A stretch of DNA of 64,000 bases from Aromatoleum anaerobium (lineage in GTDB: Bacteria; Pseudomonadota; Gammaproteobacteria; Burkholderiales; Rhodocyclaceae). The translations under genes and the position numbers were made by a program. The notes beneath the pieces were generated by a model. It saw only the letters and a program-made list of their open reading frames with translations, was not told where the DNA came from and ran no database searches. Shown piece by piece: positions 53,824-63,738 of the stretch; position 1 is the stretch's first letter, and the number at the start of each line of letters is the position of its first letter. The stretch spans positions 496,001 to 560,000 of the forward strand of contig NZ_WTVG02000038.1 of assembly GCF_012910705.2 (NCBI RefSeq). The letters run 5' to 3'.

Positions 53824-54144
53824 CTACTCGAGCGTCACCGCCGTGCCGCTGACGGCGACCATCAGCATGCCGTTCTTTTCGCCCAGCACCTCGTAGTCGA
53901 TATCGACTCCGACGACGGCGTTCGCGCCGAGCCGGCTGGCCGCTTCGGCGAGATCCGCGAAAGCGGTTTCGCGGGCCGAGCGCAAGGTCTTTTCGTACGC
54001 GCCCGAACGCCCGCCGACGATGTCGCGCACGGCGGCGAACATGTCCTTGAAGACATTCGCGCCGATGATCGCTTCGCCGGCGACGACGCCGTGATAGCTG
54101 CGGATCGTCCTGCCTTCGATGGTCGGAGTCGTGGTCATCAACAT
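53824..54144 (-). CDS. YbjQ/UPF0145 family protein
   Basis: A 106-residue protein matching the YbjQ family ([29 protein letters not shown] ... [15 protein letters not shown]). Members form pentameric barrels sometimes called heavy-metal-binding; the function is unknown. An AGAGGC ribosome-binding site precedes the ATG at 54144. It lies 50 bp downstream of the ABC-F gene in the same direction. Confidence 0.9.
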   Translation of the reverse strand: MLMTTTPTIEGRTIRSYHGVVAGEAIIGANVFKDMFAAVRDIVGGRSGAYEKTLRSARETAFADLAEAASRLGANAVVGVDIDYEVLGEKNGMLMVAVSGTAVTLE

Positions 54145-54194
54145 GGCTTGCCTCTGTCGTGGTTGCAAAGCGGATGCGGGAATCGTGCGGTGGG

Positions 54195-55877
<1,683 letters not shown>

Positions 55878-56022
55878 GGGCGGGCCTTCGTTGGACGTGG
55901 CGCATGATAACCACCGCAGCGCAGCATTTCGCTGTCACGGCCCGCCCTCGCCGAAATATCGTCGCGCGGATGCTTATCCACCGAGGCCCCGTTCGATGCG
56001 CCACCGCCCCGTCGCCGCCGGC

Positions 56023-56577
56023 TTACCAGCTGCGCACGCGGCCCGTGTCGAGGTGGACGAACTGGTCGTGCGGATAGTAGCCGACGCCGCCGACCCCGAG
56101 AGACAGCGCCGCGTCGCGCAGATCGGCAAGCGGCGTGTCCGCGATGCGCACGTCGATCGCCTTGCCGTCCATGTGCAGGCTGCGCTTGGCGACGCCGCCG
56201 CCGCGCGTGTTGCGCAGCGTCGAATTGGTGGCCGGACAGCGGTAGCCGGAAATCACCTGGAACGACTCGCGCGAGCCGAGCGTGAGCTTCAGCCGGTAGA
56301 GGAGATCGAAGAGCCTGGGGTCCATGTGGCCGACTTCGCCGGAGTAATGATCGCGCATGAAACGGTTGAGCGTCGTCAGCGCTTCGGGCACGTATCGCTC
56401 GCCGACGGCATACACGACCGAGACGCGCTCGCCCGTATGAGTGTGGTCGAACGCGAGGCTGCGCGCGTCGCGCACCGAAGCGCTCACCGGCCGCGCGAAA
56501 GGCAGCGCCGCGCCGGCGACGGCCAGTTTGGCGGATTGACGGAGAAAATGGCGTCGGGAAGGCACGGTCTGCTTCAT
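56023..56577 (-). CDS. DUF882/YcbK-like exported peptidase
   Basis: A 184-residue protein of the M15-like DUF882 family, related to zinc D-Ala-D-Ala peptidases and thought to act on peptidoglycan cross-links. The N-terminus SRRHFLRQSAKLAVAGAALPFARPVSA is a twin-arginine (Tat) signal. Metal-ligand motifs are seen in SGYRCPATN, SLHMDGKAIDVR and QFVHLDTGRVRSW. The ATG at 56577 places the Tat motif at the N-terminus. It lies 34 bp after the L,D-transpeptidase gene, a common pairing. Confidence 0.9.
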   Translation of the reverse strand: MKQTVPSRRHFLRQSAKLAVAGAALPFARPVSASVRDARSLAFDHTHTGERVSVVYAVGERYVPEALTTLNRFMRDHYSGEVGHMDPRLFDLLYRLKLTLGSRESFQVISGYRCPATNSTLRNTRGGGVAKRSLHMDGKAIDVRIADTPLADLRDAALSLGVGGVGYYPHDQFVHLDTGRVRSW

Positions 56578-56594
56578 CTTCGAAGTTCCAGGGT

Positions 56595-56618
56595 CAGTAT
56601 CAGTATCAGTATCAGTAT
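56595..56618. repeat. four tandem hexamers spanning an L,D-transpeptidase stop codon
   Basis: CAGTAT occurs four times in tandem on the plus strand. Read on the minus strand the units are TAC TGA, so the L,D-transpeptidase gene ends at the first TGA and later units fall in the gap before the DUF882 gene. Changes in unit number would alter spacing but not the protein. Confidence 0.85.
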
Positions 56619-58249
56619 CGGGTGTCGCGCCCCTGGTGCTGCGCCAAGGGCGGCTGGCCGCTGCGGGCGGGCTGCTGCAGGGCGGCATCGAGCAATTTGT
56701 CGTGCCCGTAGATGTCGCGGAAAAAATAGACCAGACCGTCGCTTTTGACCAGAACCGTGCTGTAGGCAATCACCACCGGCAAAGGTTCGCGAAGCCGCAG
56801 CGTCTTCGACACGCCCTCGGCCATCGCCGCGCGGATGCGCTCTTCGCTCCACTCCGGGTCATCCTGCAGCACGAATCTCGCCAGCGCCACCGGCTCTTCG
56901 ACGCGCACGCAGCCGTGGCTGAAATCGCGCCGGTCCTTGCCGAAGAGGCGGGGGGTCGACGTGTGGTGCAGGAAGATGTTGTCGTTGTTCGGAAAAATGA
57001 ACTTGATGTCGCCCAGCGCGTTGGCCGGTCCCGGCCGCTGGCGGATGCGCATCTCGCCGCGCAGCACCGCATCCAGGTATTCCGGCGCGAACGTCGTGAT
57101 CACCTGCCCGTCGCCGGCGACGAATTCGAAGCCCTGCTGGTGCAGATAGGCCGGATCCTGGCGCAGCCTGGGAATCGTCTCCGTCCGGGCGATCGAGGGC
57201 GGGACGTTCCAGTAGGGACTGAACTCGATGAAGCGCATGTCCTCGTCGAAAAGCGGCGTGCGCGTGTCGAGCGCGCTGCCGACGATGACTTTCATGTTCG
57301 CTTTGACTTCGACCCGGCCATCGCGCGCCTCGTAGGCCCGCAGCACGAATTCCGGGACATTGACGACGATCATGCGCGGCCCCTGCAGCAGCGGCGTCCA
57401 GCGCAGGCGTTCCAGCGTCAGCTCCATCTGCCGCACCCGCGCGGCCGGCGACACGTCGAGCTGTTCGAGCGTCGCCTTGCCGACAACGCCGTCCTCTACG
57501 AGTCCGTGGCGCCGCTGGAAAGCCTTGACGCCTTCGACGACCGCGCCCTCGTAGCGCAGCGGCACCGGCGTGGCGGCCGGCAGGTCACCGAGCGCGACCA
57601 GGCGTTGCACCAGGACAGGCATGCCTGCATACGCTTGCCCCGGCTCCAGCTTGCGCTGCGGCGGGCGCGGCAGCGCGGCGAGCCACGGAGCAGTCCCGGA
57701 CGGATCGCGCGCCAGGTTGCGGTAGCGCCGCAGCGCTTCGCGCACGTTCGCGTAAAGCGGCAGCACGGGCGCGGCACGGCGCACCGCGTCCGGCAGGCGG
57801 CGCTCGATCACGGCGGCGTACAGGTAGGCGAGGGGATCGAAACCGTCCGCTGCCGGCGCGACGAAATTCGCATGGACTTGGCGCGGGTCGACGCGACCGA
57901 AACGCAAGTCCGTCAGGTACCGCTGCATCGCTGCCGTCAGCGCGATGTCGAGCCGCGCCACGTCCTCGTCTGCCCACGCCCACCCGTCGGCCGCATCGGC
58001 AACGGCGCGGCGCAGCGCTTCGGCATCGTAATCGCGCGCGTCGAGCCCATCCTCGGCAGCGGCCGCCAGAATCTCGACGGCTTGCCACGCCTGCGCATTC
58101 GGCCGCCGGCCGTCGAACCACAGCGGCTCGGCCGCCGCTGCCCCCGCCCCCAGCACCGCGAGGCAGAAAACCACCGCGCGCCCGCGTCCCGCACCCGCCA
58201 CGCGGCTCAGGAAAACAGAAAAAAGTCCGAATATTCCGGATCGGCTCAC
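56612..58249 (-). CDS. L,D-transpeptidase of the YcbB type
   Basis: Periplasmic enzyme of 545 residues that makes 3-3 cross-links in peptidoglycan. A signal peptide (about residues 1-40, ending GAAAAEP) is followed by an N-terminal scaffold domain, a peptidoglycan-binding domain (VEGVKAFQRRHGLVEDGVVGKATLEQL) and the YkuD catalytic domain. The active-site motif is RRDFSHGCVRVEEP with the nucleophile Cys, and the His is in FLHHTSTP. The DUF882 gene follows immediately, suggesting a shared cell-wall role. Confidence 0.94.
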   Translation of the reverse strand: MSRSGIFGLFSVFLSRVAGAGRGRAVVFCLAVLGAGAAAAEPLWFDGRRPNAQAWQAVEILAAAAEDGLDARDYDAEALRRAVADAADGWAWADEDVARLDIALTAAMQRYLTDLRFGRVDPRQVHANFVAPAADGFDPLAYLYAAVIERRLPDAVRRAAPVLPLYANVREALRRYRNLARDPSGTAPWLAALPRPPQRKLEPGQAYAGMPVLVQRLVALGDLPAATPVPLRYEGAVVEGVKAFQRRHGLVEDGVVGKATLEQLDVSPAARVRQMELTLERLRWTPLLQGPRMIVVNVPEFVLRAYEARDGRVEVKANMKVIVGSALDTRTPLFDEDMRFIEFSPYWNVPPSIARTETIPRLRQDPAYLHQQGFEFVAGDGQVITTFAPEYLDAVLRGEMRIRQRPGPANALGDIKFIFPNNDNIFLHHTSTPRLFGKDRRDFSHGCVRVEEPVALARFVLQDDPEWSEERIRAAMAEGVSKTLRLREPLPVVIAYSTVLVKSDGLVYFFRDIYGHDKLLDAALQQPARSGQPPLAQHQGRDTRY

Positions 58250-58383
58250 CCTGGGTCATCTCCTTCTGGCGCGACAGCAACTGATGAACTCGGTCCGCGT
58301 CGCCTTCCAGCCAGTCTATCGTGCATCCCGTAGTCGTCTACGAGCGCTTTTCGCCACTCGCGTTCGCACTACCCCACGGGCCG

Positions 58384-58797
58384 TCACTTGCGCCGCCGGC
58401 GCTTGACGACCTCCATGACTTTCTCGATGTGCCGCCGCGCCTGTTTGTTCGCGCGCTCCGACTTGACGTCCAGCGCTTTCTGCACGAGCGCATGGAACGC
58501 AACGAGATCGAGCAGCGGATAGGCGTCGAACACGCCCTGGTCCTGGAAGAACTCGGCGATCCAGTGCGGATCGAGTTCGACCCTGCCCGTCTCGTGCAGG
58601 TATTCGGTGGCCGCCATCTCGACGTACTCGGAAAGTTTCCGCATTCCTCGCTCCAGTCCCGCGCCGCCCGATGCAGGCGCACGCCTTTTGACCTCGCCGC
58701 GGACGACTTGTCGCACGTATGCCGCCCCTCGCGATGCTCGCGCACGCTCCGCCGGGCGGACGTCAAATTCCGCCTCTGTGCGTTCCATCACGGACAT
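58384..58797 (-). CDS. hypothetical protein
   Basis: A protein of about 137 residues, not recognised. The N-terminal half is Arg/Ala-rich. The C-terminal half (MRKLSEYVEMAATEYLHETGRV ... DAYPLLDLVAFHALVQKALDV) looks helical, and the extreme C-terminus is strongly basic (EKVMEVVKRRRRK). The ATG at 58797 is one of several possible starts. Codon use agrees with its neighbours and it is divergent from the chemoreceptor gene, so it is probably real. Confidence 0.6.
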   Translation of the reverse strand: MSVMERTEAEFDVRPAERARASRGAAYVRQVVRGEVKRRAPASGGAGLERGMRKLSEYVEMAATEYLHETGRVELDPHWIAEFFQDQGVFDAYPLLDLVAFHALVQKALDVKSERANKQARRHIEKVMEVVKRRRRK

Positions 58798-58829
58798 CGG
58801 GCGATTATTGCGCGCGGTCAAGACACTCC

Positions 58830-58872
58830 GGCAATAGCTGACTAGACTGCTCAGCTATTGCCCATTTTTTTT
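58830..58872 (+). terminator. perfect stem-loop with U8 tract in the leader of the chemoreceptor gene
   Basis: GGCAATAGCTGA / TCAGCTATTGCC, a perfect 12-bp stem with a 9-base loop, is followed two bases later by eight T residues. It has all the features of an intrinsic terminator but lies 18 bp upstream of a start codon, with no plus-strand gene before it. It may be a leader attenuator or end a very short transcript. Confidence 0.75.
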
Positions 58873-58890
58873 CGATCGCGGAAAAACGCC

Positions 58891-59997
58891 ATGCTGTTTG
58901 CGACCCACAAGAAAGCCTTTCATCAGGCCGAAACCCAACGGACAGCGCTTGCCGAGGAGAACGCCCGCCTGCAGGCGAGGCTCGCGGCGGTCGAAACCGA
59001 ACGCACCACCCTTGCGGCCGAACTGTCGGAACTGCGGCGGGAGCGCGCCACCCTCGGCGAGGTGTTCCGCAACCTCGGCTCGTTCGGCGAGTCGCTCGGC
59101 GGCGTGCGGCAGTCGTTTCTCGGCCTGACCGCGACGCTCAACGACCAGAAGCTCTCGGCCACCGAAGCGGCCGGACGGTCCGACGCGAACCGCGTCGCGT
59201 TCGAGCGCATGGCGACGAACCTGCAGGAAATGGTCACGCGCATCGGCGACGCATCGCGCAACGTCGAAGGGCTGTACCGCAGCGCCGGCGAGATCGGCGG
59301 CATCGTGCGCCTCATCAAGGAGATCGCCGACCAGACCAACCTGCTGTCGCTGAACGCCGCGATCGAGGCCGCACGGGCCGGCGACGCGGGCCGGGGCTTC
59401 GCCGTCGTCGCCGACGAGGTCAAGAAGCTCGCCGAACGCACCGCGAACGCGACCACCGAAATCACCGGCCTGGTCGGCACGATCCAGACCGAGACCGAGA
59501 CCGCGCGCCGCGTCATGCAGTTGGGCGCGCAGGATGCGTCGCGCTTCTCCAGTGAAAGCGAGCAGGCGATGCACAGCATGCAGCACCTGCTCGGGCTGTC
59601 GCAGCGCATCGAAAGCGCGGTTGCCGAGTCGGCGCTGCTGGCCAACGTCGAGCTTGCGAACCTCGAAGAGCTCACGCTGAAGCTCGAAGTGTACAAGGTG
59701 TTTCTCGGCCTCTCGCGCGTCAGCCCGGAGAACCTGCCGGATCAAACCGAATGCCGGCTCGGCCAGTGGTATTACGACGGCGAGGGCAAGTCGCGCCTCG
59801 CCCGCCTGCCCGGCTACGCCGCGCTCGAAGCGCCGCACCGCGCGGTCCACACGCACGCACGCAGCGCAATCAGCCTGTATTATGCGGGCCGCTTCGACGA
59901 AGCGCTGCGCGCGCTCGCGGCGATGGAATCGGCCAACCTCGCCGTGATGGGCGGCCTCGCCGACATGCTCGGGCAGAAGGCCGGGGCCACGCGCTGA
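58891..59997 (+). CDS. soluble methyl-accepting chemoreceptor with degenerate CZB domain
   Basis: A 368-residue receptor with no transmembrane segment. An N-terminal coiled coil (about residues 10-60) leads to the signalling hairpin with the conserved tip ([41 protein letters not shown]). The C-terminal CZB zinc-binding domain has [12 protein letters not shown] and H-RAV-H. The first His of the usual three-His-one-Cys set is absent, with Glu at the aligned position. CZB receptors sense zinc or hypochlorite in known cases. The ATG at 58891, with GGAA upstream, is preferred over a TTG within the leader hairpin. Confidence 0.9.
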   Translation: MLFATHKKAFHQAETQRTALAEENARLQARLAAVETERTTLAAELSELRRERATLGEVFRNLGSFGESLGGVRQSFLGLTATLNDQKLSATEAAGRSDANRVAFERMATNLQEMVTRIGDASRNVEGLYRSAGEIGGIVRLIKEIADQTNLLSLNAAIEAARAGDAGRGFAVVADEVKKLAERTANATTEITGLVGTIQTETETARRVMQLGAQDASRFSSESEQAMHSMQHLLGLSQRIESAVAESALLANVELANLEELTLKLEVYKVFLGLSRVSPENLPDQTECRLGQWYYDGEGKSRLARLPGYAALEAPHRAVHTHARSAISLYYAGRFDEALRALAAMESANLAVMGGLADMLGQKAGATR

Positions 59998-60138
59998 GGA
60001 GGGAGACACCGCCCTCTGCGGTCCCGCCGCGCCGCTGGCGCCGGTGAGCGATCGCCGTCACCGGGCAGGCCCGCTTCGGAGATAATCGCGAAAACAGCGT
60101 TTATCACCGTACCGCCACGGGCTTCACTGGAGAAAATC

Positions 60139-61650
60139 ATGGCATCACCGCACGAAACCGCCAGCATGGCGCTGTTCTGCGACTTCGAGAACGTCGCGCT
60201 CGGGGTGCGCGACGCCAATTACGAGAAGTTCGACATCAAGCGCGTGCTCGAGCGGCTGCTGCTCAAGGGCAGCATCGTCGTCAAGAAAGCGTATTGCGAC
60301 TGGGACCGCTACAAGGGCTTCAAGGCGACAATGCACGAGGCGAACTTCGAGCTGATCGAGATCCCGCACGTGCGCCAGTCGGGCAAGAACTCGGCCGACA
60401 TCCGGCTGGTTGTCGACGCGCTCGACCTGTGCTACACGAAATCCCACGTCAACACCTTCGTCATCATCAGCGGCGACTCCGACTTCTCGCCGCTGGTGTC
60501 GAAGCTGCGCGAGAACGCGAAACAGGTGATCGGCGTCGGCGTCAAGCAATCGACGTCGGACCTCCTGATCGCGAACTGCGACGAATTCATCTTCTACGAC
60601 GACCTGGTGCGCGAGAGCCAGCGTGCGGCGGCCAAGCGCGACACGCGTGAAGCGCAGCCCGCGGCGAAGCGCTCGCCCGACGAGGAAAAAGGCCGCAAGG
60701 ACGAGCAGGAAGCACGCAAGACGCAGGCGATCGAACTTGCCGTCGATACGTTCGACGCGCTGGTCGCCGAACGCGGCGACAGCGGCAAGATCTGGGCGTC
60801 GATGCTCAAGGAAGCGATCAAGCGCCGCAAACCCGGGTTCAACGAGTCGTACTACGGCTTCCGCGCGTTCGGCAACCTGCTCGAAGAAGCGCAGGCGCGC
60901 GGCCTGCTCGAATTCGGCCGCGACGAGAAGTCCGGCGCCTACGTCTATCGCAGCAACGGCGGCGCCGCAGCCCACGAGGCGGGGGCCGAGCCGGCGCCGG
61001 TCGTCGTCGAGGTCGTCACCGAGGCGCGCGCCCCGGCGAGCGCCGGCAGGCACGAGTCGCGACGCGGGCGCGGAGGCCGCAAGGCGGCTGACGTCGCATC
61101 GCTCGAAGTGCCGGTTTCGCCCGACGTCGTCACGGAGCCGGCCGTCGCGGAGCCGGCCCTCGCGGAGCCGGCCGTCCAGCACGAGCCGCGGCGCCGGACG
61201 CGCAGCGGTCGCAAGCCGGCCGTAAAGCCGGCGGCGCCGGCCTTGGCGCAGGAGGCCGCAGAGCCGGAAACGCCTGCCGCACCGGTGCAGGCACAGCCGT
61301 TCGCCGCGCAGCCGCCGCTCATCGTGGCCGAAGAACCTGCGACGATCCCGGCGCAGGAATTGACCGAACCGGCAGTCGCGGAGGGAACTCCAGTGCCGGT
61401 GGAAGCGCATCGCGAGCCGGAAGCACGGCGCAAGGGACGCGGCCCGCGCAAGCCGGCGGCAAAGAAGACCCAAACGCCCGTGCCGGCGGTCGCCGAGCCC
61501 CCTGCGGAAGCTGGCGTGCCGATCGAAAACCCGGTGCCCGCGGAATCGCCTGCTCCCGCAGCGACGACCGAAACGCTCGCCCAGGCGGCGCGCAAGCCCG
61601 CTTCGCGCAGTCGCCGTCCGCGCAAACAGGAAGTCACCGACGCCGAATAA
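60139..61650 (+). CDS. NYN-domain / OST-HTH (LOTUS) protein
   Basis: A 503-residue protein. Residues 10-155 form a NYN/LabA-type PIN-like nuclease domain with acidic positions in ALFCDFENVALG, KNSADIRLVVDAL and IISGDSDFSPLV. Residues about 195-270 form an OST-HTH/LOTUS RNA-binding domain (SGKIWASMLKEAIKRRKPGFNESYYGFRAFGNLLEEA). The remaining part is a low-complexity Ala/Pro/Glu tail broken by basic RRGRGGRK, RRRTRSGRK and RRKGRGPRK clusters. Likely RNA-directed; targets unknown. A GGAG ribosome-binding site supports the ATG at 60139. Confidence 0.88.
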   Translation: MASPHETASMALFCDFENVALGVRDANYEKFDIKRVLERLLLKGSIVVKKAYCDWDRYKGFKATMHEANFELIEIPHVRQSGKNSADIRLVVDALDLCYTKSHVNTFVIISGDSDFSPLVSKLRENAKQVIGVGVKQSTSDLLIANCDEFIFYDDLVRESQRAAAKRDTREAQPAAKRSPDEEKGRKDEQEARKTQAIELAVDTFDALVAERGDSGKIWASMLKEAIKRRKPGFNESYYGFRAFGNLLEEAQARGLLEFGRDEKSGAYVYRSNGGAAAHEAGAEPAPVVVEVVTEARAPASAGRHESRRGRGGRKAADVASLEVPVSPDVVTEPAVAEPALAEPAVQHEPRRRTRSGRKPAVKPAAPALAQEAAEPETPAAPVQAQPFAAQPPLIVAEEPATIPAQELTEPAVAEGTPVPVEAHREPEARRKGRGPRKPAAKKTQTPVPAVAEPPAEAGVPIENPVPAESPAPAATTETLAQAARKPASRSRRPRKQEVTDAE

Positions 61651-61676
61651 GCAGGCGCCGGGGTGCGGACCGTCGA

Positions 61677-63056
61677 TTATTGGGGCTGTCCCCCTTCCGG
61701 CGCCGCTTTGCCGCCAGCCGGATGGGCGAGGAAAAAGCGCAGCATTTCCTTCGCCGCGTCCGGGCCCTGCGGGTCGGTGTAGGAGCCGCGCGAGCTGCCG
61801 CCGGACCACGCGTGGCCGGCGCCATGCACCGTCCACTGCTCGACGTGCGGCGAGCCGTTCGGATGGTGATAGGTCGTCCGGGTGTAGGCACGCCCGTTCG
61901 GCACCTGACCCCGTTCGATGCTCGCTCGCGGTTTCGACCCTGCTCCGGTTGATCCGGTGCGCACACCCGCGGGCGCAAACTGGACGATCACCTGCTCCCC
62001 GTTGCGCGGATGAACCGTCGTGTCGCGGTCGCCGTGGAAGACGATGACCGGCACCGGGTGAGGCGTTTCCCGGCCCGTCCCGGCGCCCGTCGCCCGGATA
62101 CCGGCCGCGCGCGCGCTTCCCTGCTGCATCGCGGCGAGCGCCGACGGCAGATCGTGCGCGGCCGCATGCGGCAGGCCCGAATGGATGCCGGCAGCAGCGT
62201 AGAGATCCGGGTAGGCCACCGCCATCGTCGTCGCCATCGCGCCGCCTGCCGACAGGCCGGCGATGTAGATGCGTCGCCGATCGGCGTTGTAGCTTGCGGC
62301 GACTTCGCGCGTCATCCCGGCGATCAGCGAGGGCTCGCCGTGCTCCGCGCGCTGGTCCGAAGGCTTGAACCAGTTCCAGCATTTCGACCCGTTCGCCCCC
62401 GCCGACTGCGCGGGATAAAGCACGAGGCAAGGCTCCCGCTCGGCAAGCTCGTTCATGCCCGTGCCGGCGGCGAAATCGTCCGGGTTCTGCGTGCAGCCAT
62501 GCAGCATGACGACCAGCGGCAACGGCTCGCCGCAATAGTTGCTCGGCACATACAGCTTGTAGCTGCGCGTGCCGGCGGCGTTCGTGTAGGAGGCGCTGAT
62601 GAAGCGCGCGCCGTCCGGCACCGCCTCGGGAACATGACCCGGCACATGGCCGGGGACGATCGGCTCGAACGCCGGGACAGCGCCGCGAAGCTTGAACAAT
62701 TTGTCGCGCAGCGTAGCACCCAGGCGCTCAGCCAGCGGCGGGACGACAGCTTCTGCCGCCGGCTCCCCGGCTTTGGCTGCGGCGTCGGCAGGTTCCCGTT
62801 GCGCCGGCTCGGCGTCCGCGACGAACGGGCCGATGTCGATGACGCGGCAGCTGCCTTCGAGCGGCGGCTCGGTCGCCCGGTGCGCGGCCGGCGTACCGGT
62901 GGCTGGCGTCGCCTCGGTGGCAGGCGACGGCGCGAACCGCCCGCCGAGAGCGCGCTGGATCAGTGCGGTCGCTTCGAGCAGCTGACCGGCACGCGTCAGC
63001 CGCGTGGCTTCGAGCAGGTCGGGGTTGAGCAGATTGGGGTTGAGTCGGGCATTCAT
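61677..63056 (-). CDS. poly(3-hydroxybutyrate) depolymerase/esterase family protein
   Basis: A 459-residue alpha/beta hydrolase of the PHB depolymerase (LpqC-like) family. The oxyanion region is LVVMLHGCTQNPDDFAAGTGM, the lipase box is IYIAGLSAGGAMATTMA, the acid is in VFHGDRDTTVHPRNG, and the His is in WTVHGAGHAWSGG. No hydrophobic signal peptide is visible; the first 140 residues include LLEATRLTRAGQLLEATALIQRAL, seen in related proteins. An AAGGAG ribosome-binding site supports the ATG at 63056. A regulator gene lies 32 bp upstream in the same direction. Confidence 0.87.
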   Translation of the reverse strand: MNARLNPNLLNPDLLEATRLTRAGQLLEATALIQRALGGRFAPSPATEATPATGTPAAHRATEPPLEGSCRVIDIGPFVADAEPAQREPADAAAKAGEPAAEAVVPPLAERLGATLRDKLFKLRGAVPAFEPIVPGHVPGHVPEAVPDGARFISASYTNAAGTRSYKLYVPSNYCGEPLPLVVMLHGCTQNPDDFAAGTGMNELAEREPCLVLYPAQSAGANGSKCWNWFKPSDQRAEHGEPSLIAGMTREVAASYNADRRRIYIAGLSAGGAMATTMAVAYPDLYAAAGIHSGLPHAAAHDLPSALAAMQQGSARAAGIRATGAGTGRETPHPVPVIVFHGDRDTTVHPRNGEQVIVQFAPAGVRTGSTGAGSKPRASIERGQVPNGRAYTRTTYHHPNGSPHVEQWTVHGAGHAWSGGSSRGSYTDPQGPDAAKEMLRFFLAHPAGGKAAPEGGQPQ

Positions 63057-63088
63057 GGGTTGAATCTCCTTGCGGACCGCGAAAGCGG

Positions 63089-63505
63089 TCACCTGATCCG
63101 GTCCGCCAGCGCGGCCTTGACCGCTGCGCTGGCATGCAGCGCGCCGAGCACGACGATCGATTCGATCGTCGCGAGCGCGAGTTCGGGCGGCACGTCGGCG
63201 GCGATGCTCGCCAGCCCCAGCACCTGGATGTCGAGCCGCTCGCCGGCCGCCTGCACCGCTTCGAGATCACGGCGCGTGTAGTGCTGCAGGCCGAGGACGA
63301 AGGCCTTGCGCGCGACCGTGTCGCGGATCACTTCGTTATGCGTGACGAGCTGGTTGCGAATCGCCGTGCGGATGAAGTCGGTGCGGTTCGAATAAAAGCC
63401 CTCCTGTACCAGCAGATCGATCTGCCCGAGGTCGACGACCCCGAGATTGATGGTGATCTTCTCGGTCGTCTCTCCCGCCTTCGGGCGCAGCTCATGCACG
63501 CTCAT
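63089..63505 (-). CDS. ribbon-helix-helix (CopG-type) transcriptional regulator
   Basis: A 138-residue protein. The N-terminal part (EKITINLGVVDLGQIDLLVQEGFYSNRTDFIRTAIRNQL) is a ribbon-helix-helix DNA-binding domain. The C-terminal half, including QVLGLASIAADVPPELALATIESIVVLGALHA, is probably for oligomerisation or ligand binding. The ATG at 63505 has GGGGAG upstream and is preferred over an ATG at 63526 that lies inside a palindrome. It probably controls itself and the depolymerase gene. Confidence 0.85.
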   Translation of the reverse strand: MSVHELRPKAGETTEKITINLGVVDLGQIDLLVQEGFYSNRTDFIRTAIRNQLVTHNEVIRDTVARKAFVLGLQHYTRRDLEAVQAAGERLDIQVLGLASIAADVPPELALATIESIVVLGALHASAAVKAALADRIR

Positions 63506-63518
63506 TACCATCTCCCCG

Positions 63519-63534
63519 CCATCCATATGGATGG
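63519..63534. promoter_or_regulatory. 16-bp perfect palindrome, probable operator
   Basis: CCATCCATATGGATGG is a perfect palindrome 14 bp upstream of the chosen start of the ribbon-helix-helix gene. Such regulators commonly bind short palindromes over their own promoter; binding here is inferred. Confidence 0.55.
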
Positions 63535-63623
63535 TATTGTGGCCTTCAAGGAGGGGAAGTCAAGCGATTTCTCGAACGGCGGCAACGAGGGCACGGCCGC
63601 CATCGACCGAAGCGCGCCGCGGC

Positions 63624-63660
63624 TGCGGGAGTTGCGGGAGTTGCGGGAGTTGCGGGGAGT
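63624..63660. repeat. short tandem repeat TGCGGGAGT
   Basis: Three perfect 9-bp units (63624-63650) and a 10-bp variant (63651-63660) in the 200-bp gap between the regulator promoter and the next gene. No function is visible. Confidence 0.8.
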
Positions 63661-63738
63661 GCCGGAGACGGCGGCACTGCCGCCCGTCAATGTGCACCGG
63701 CCGCTGGGGGCCGGGGTGCGCGCGCCGCCGGCGGCGGT

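Noticed and set aside
60145-62535. 796-codon antisense frame opposite the NYN-LOTUS gene and part of the depolymerase.
   Set aside because: Arg/Gly-rich shadow; the sense genes have clear domains and ribosome-binding sites.
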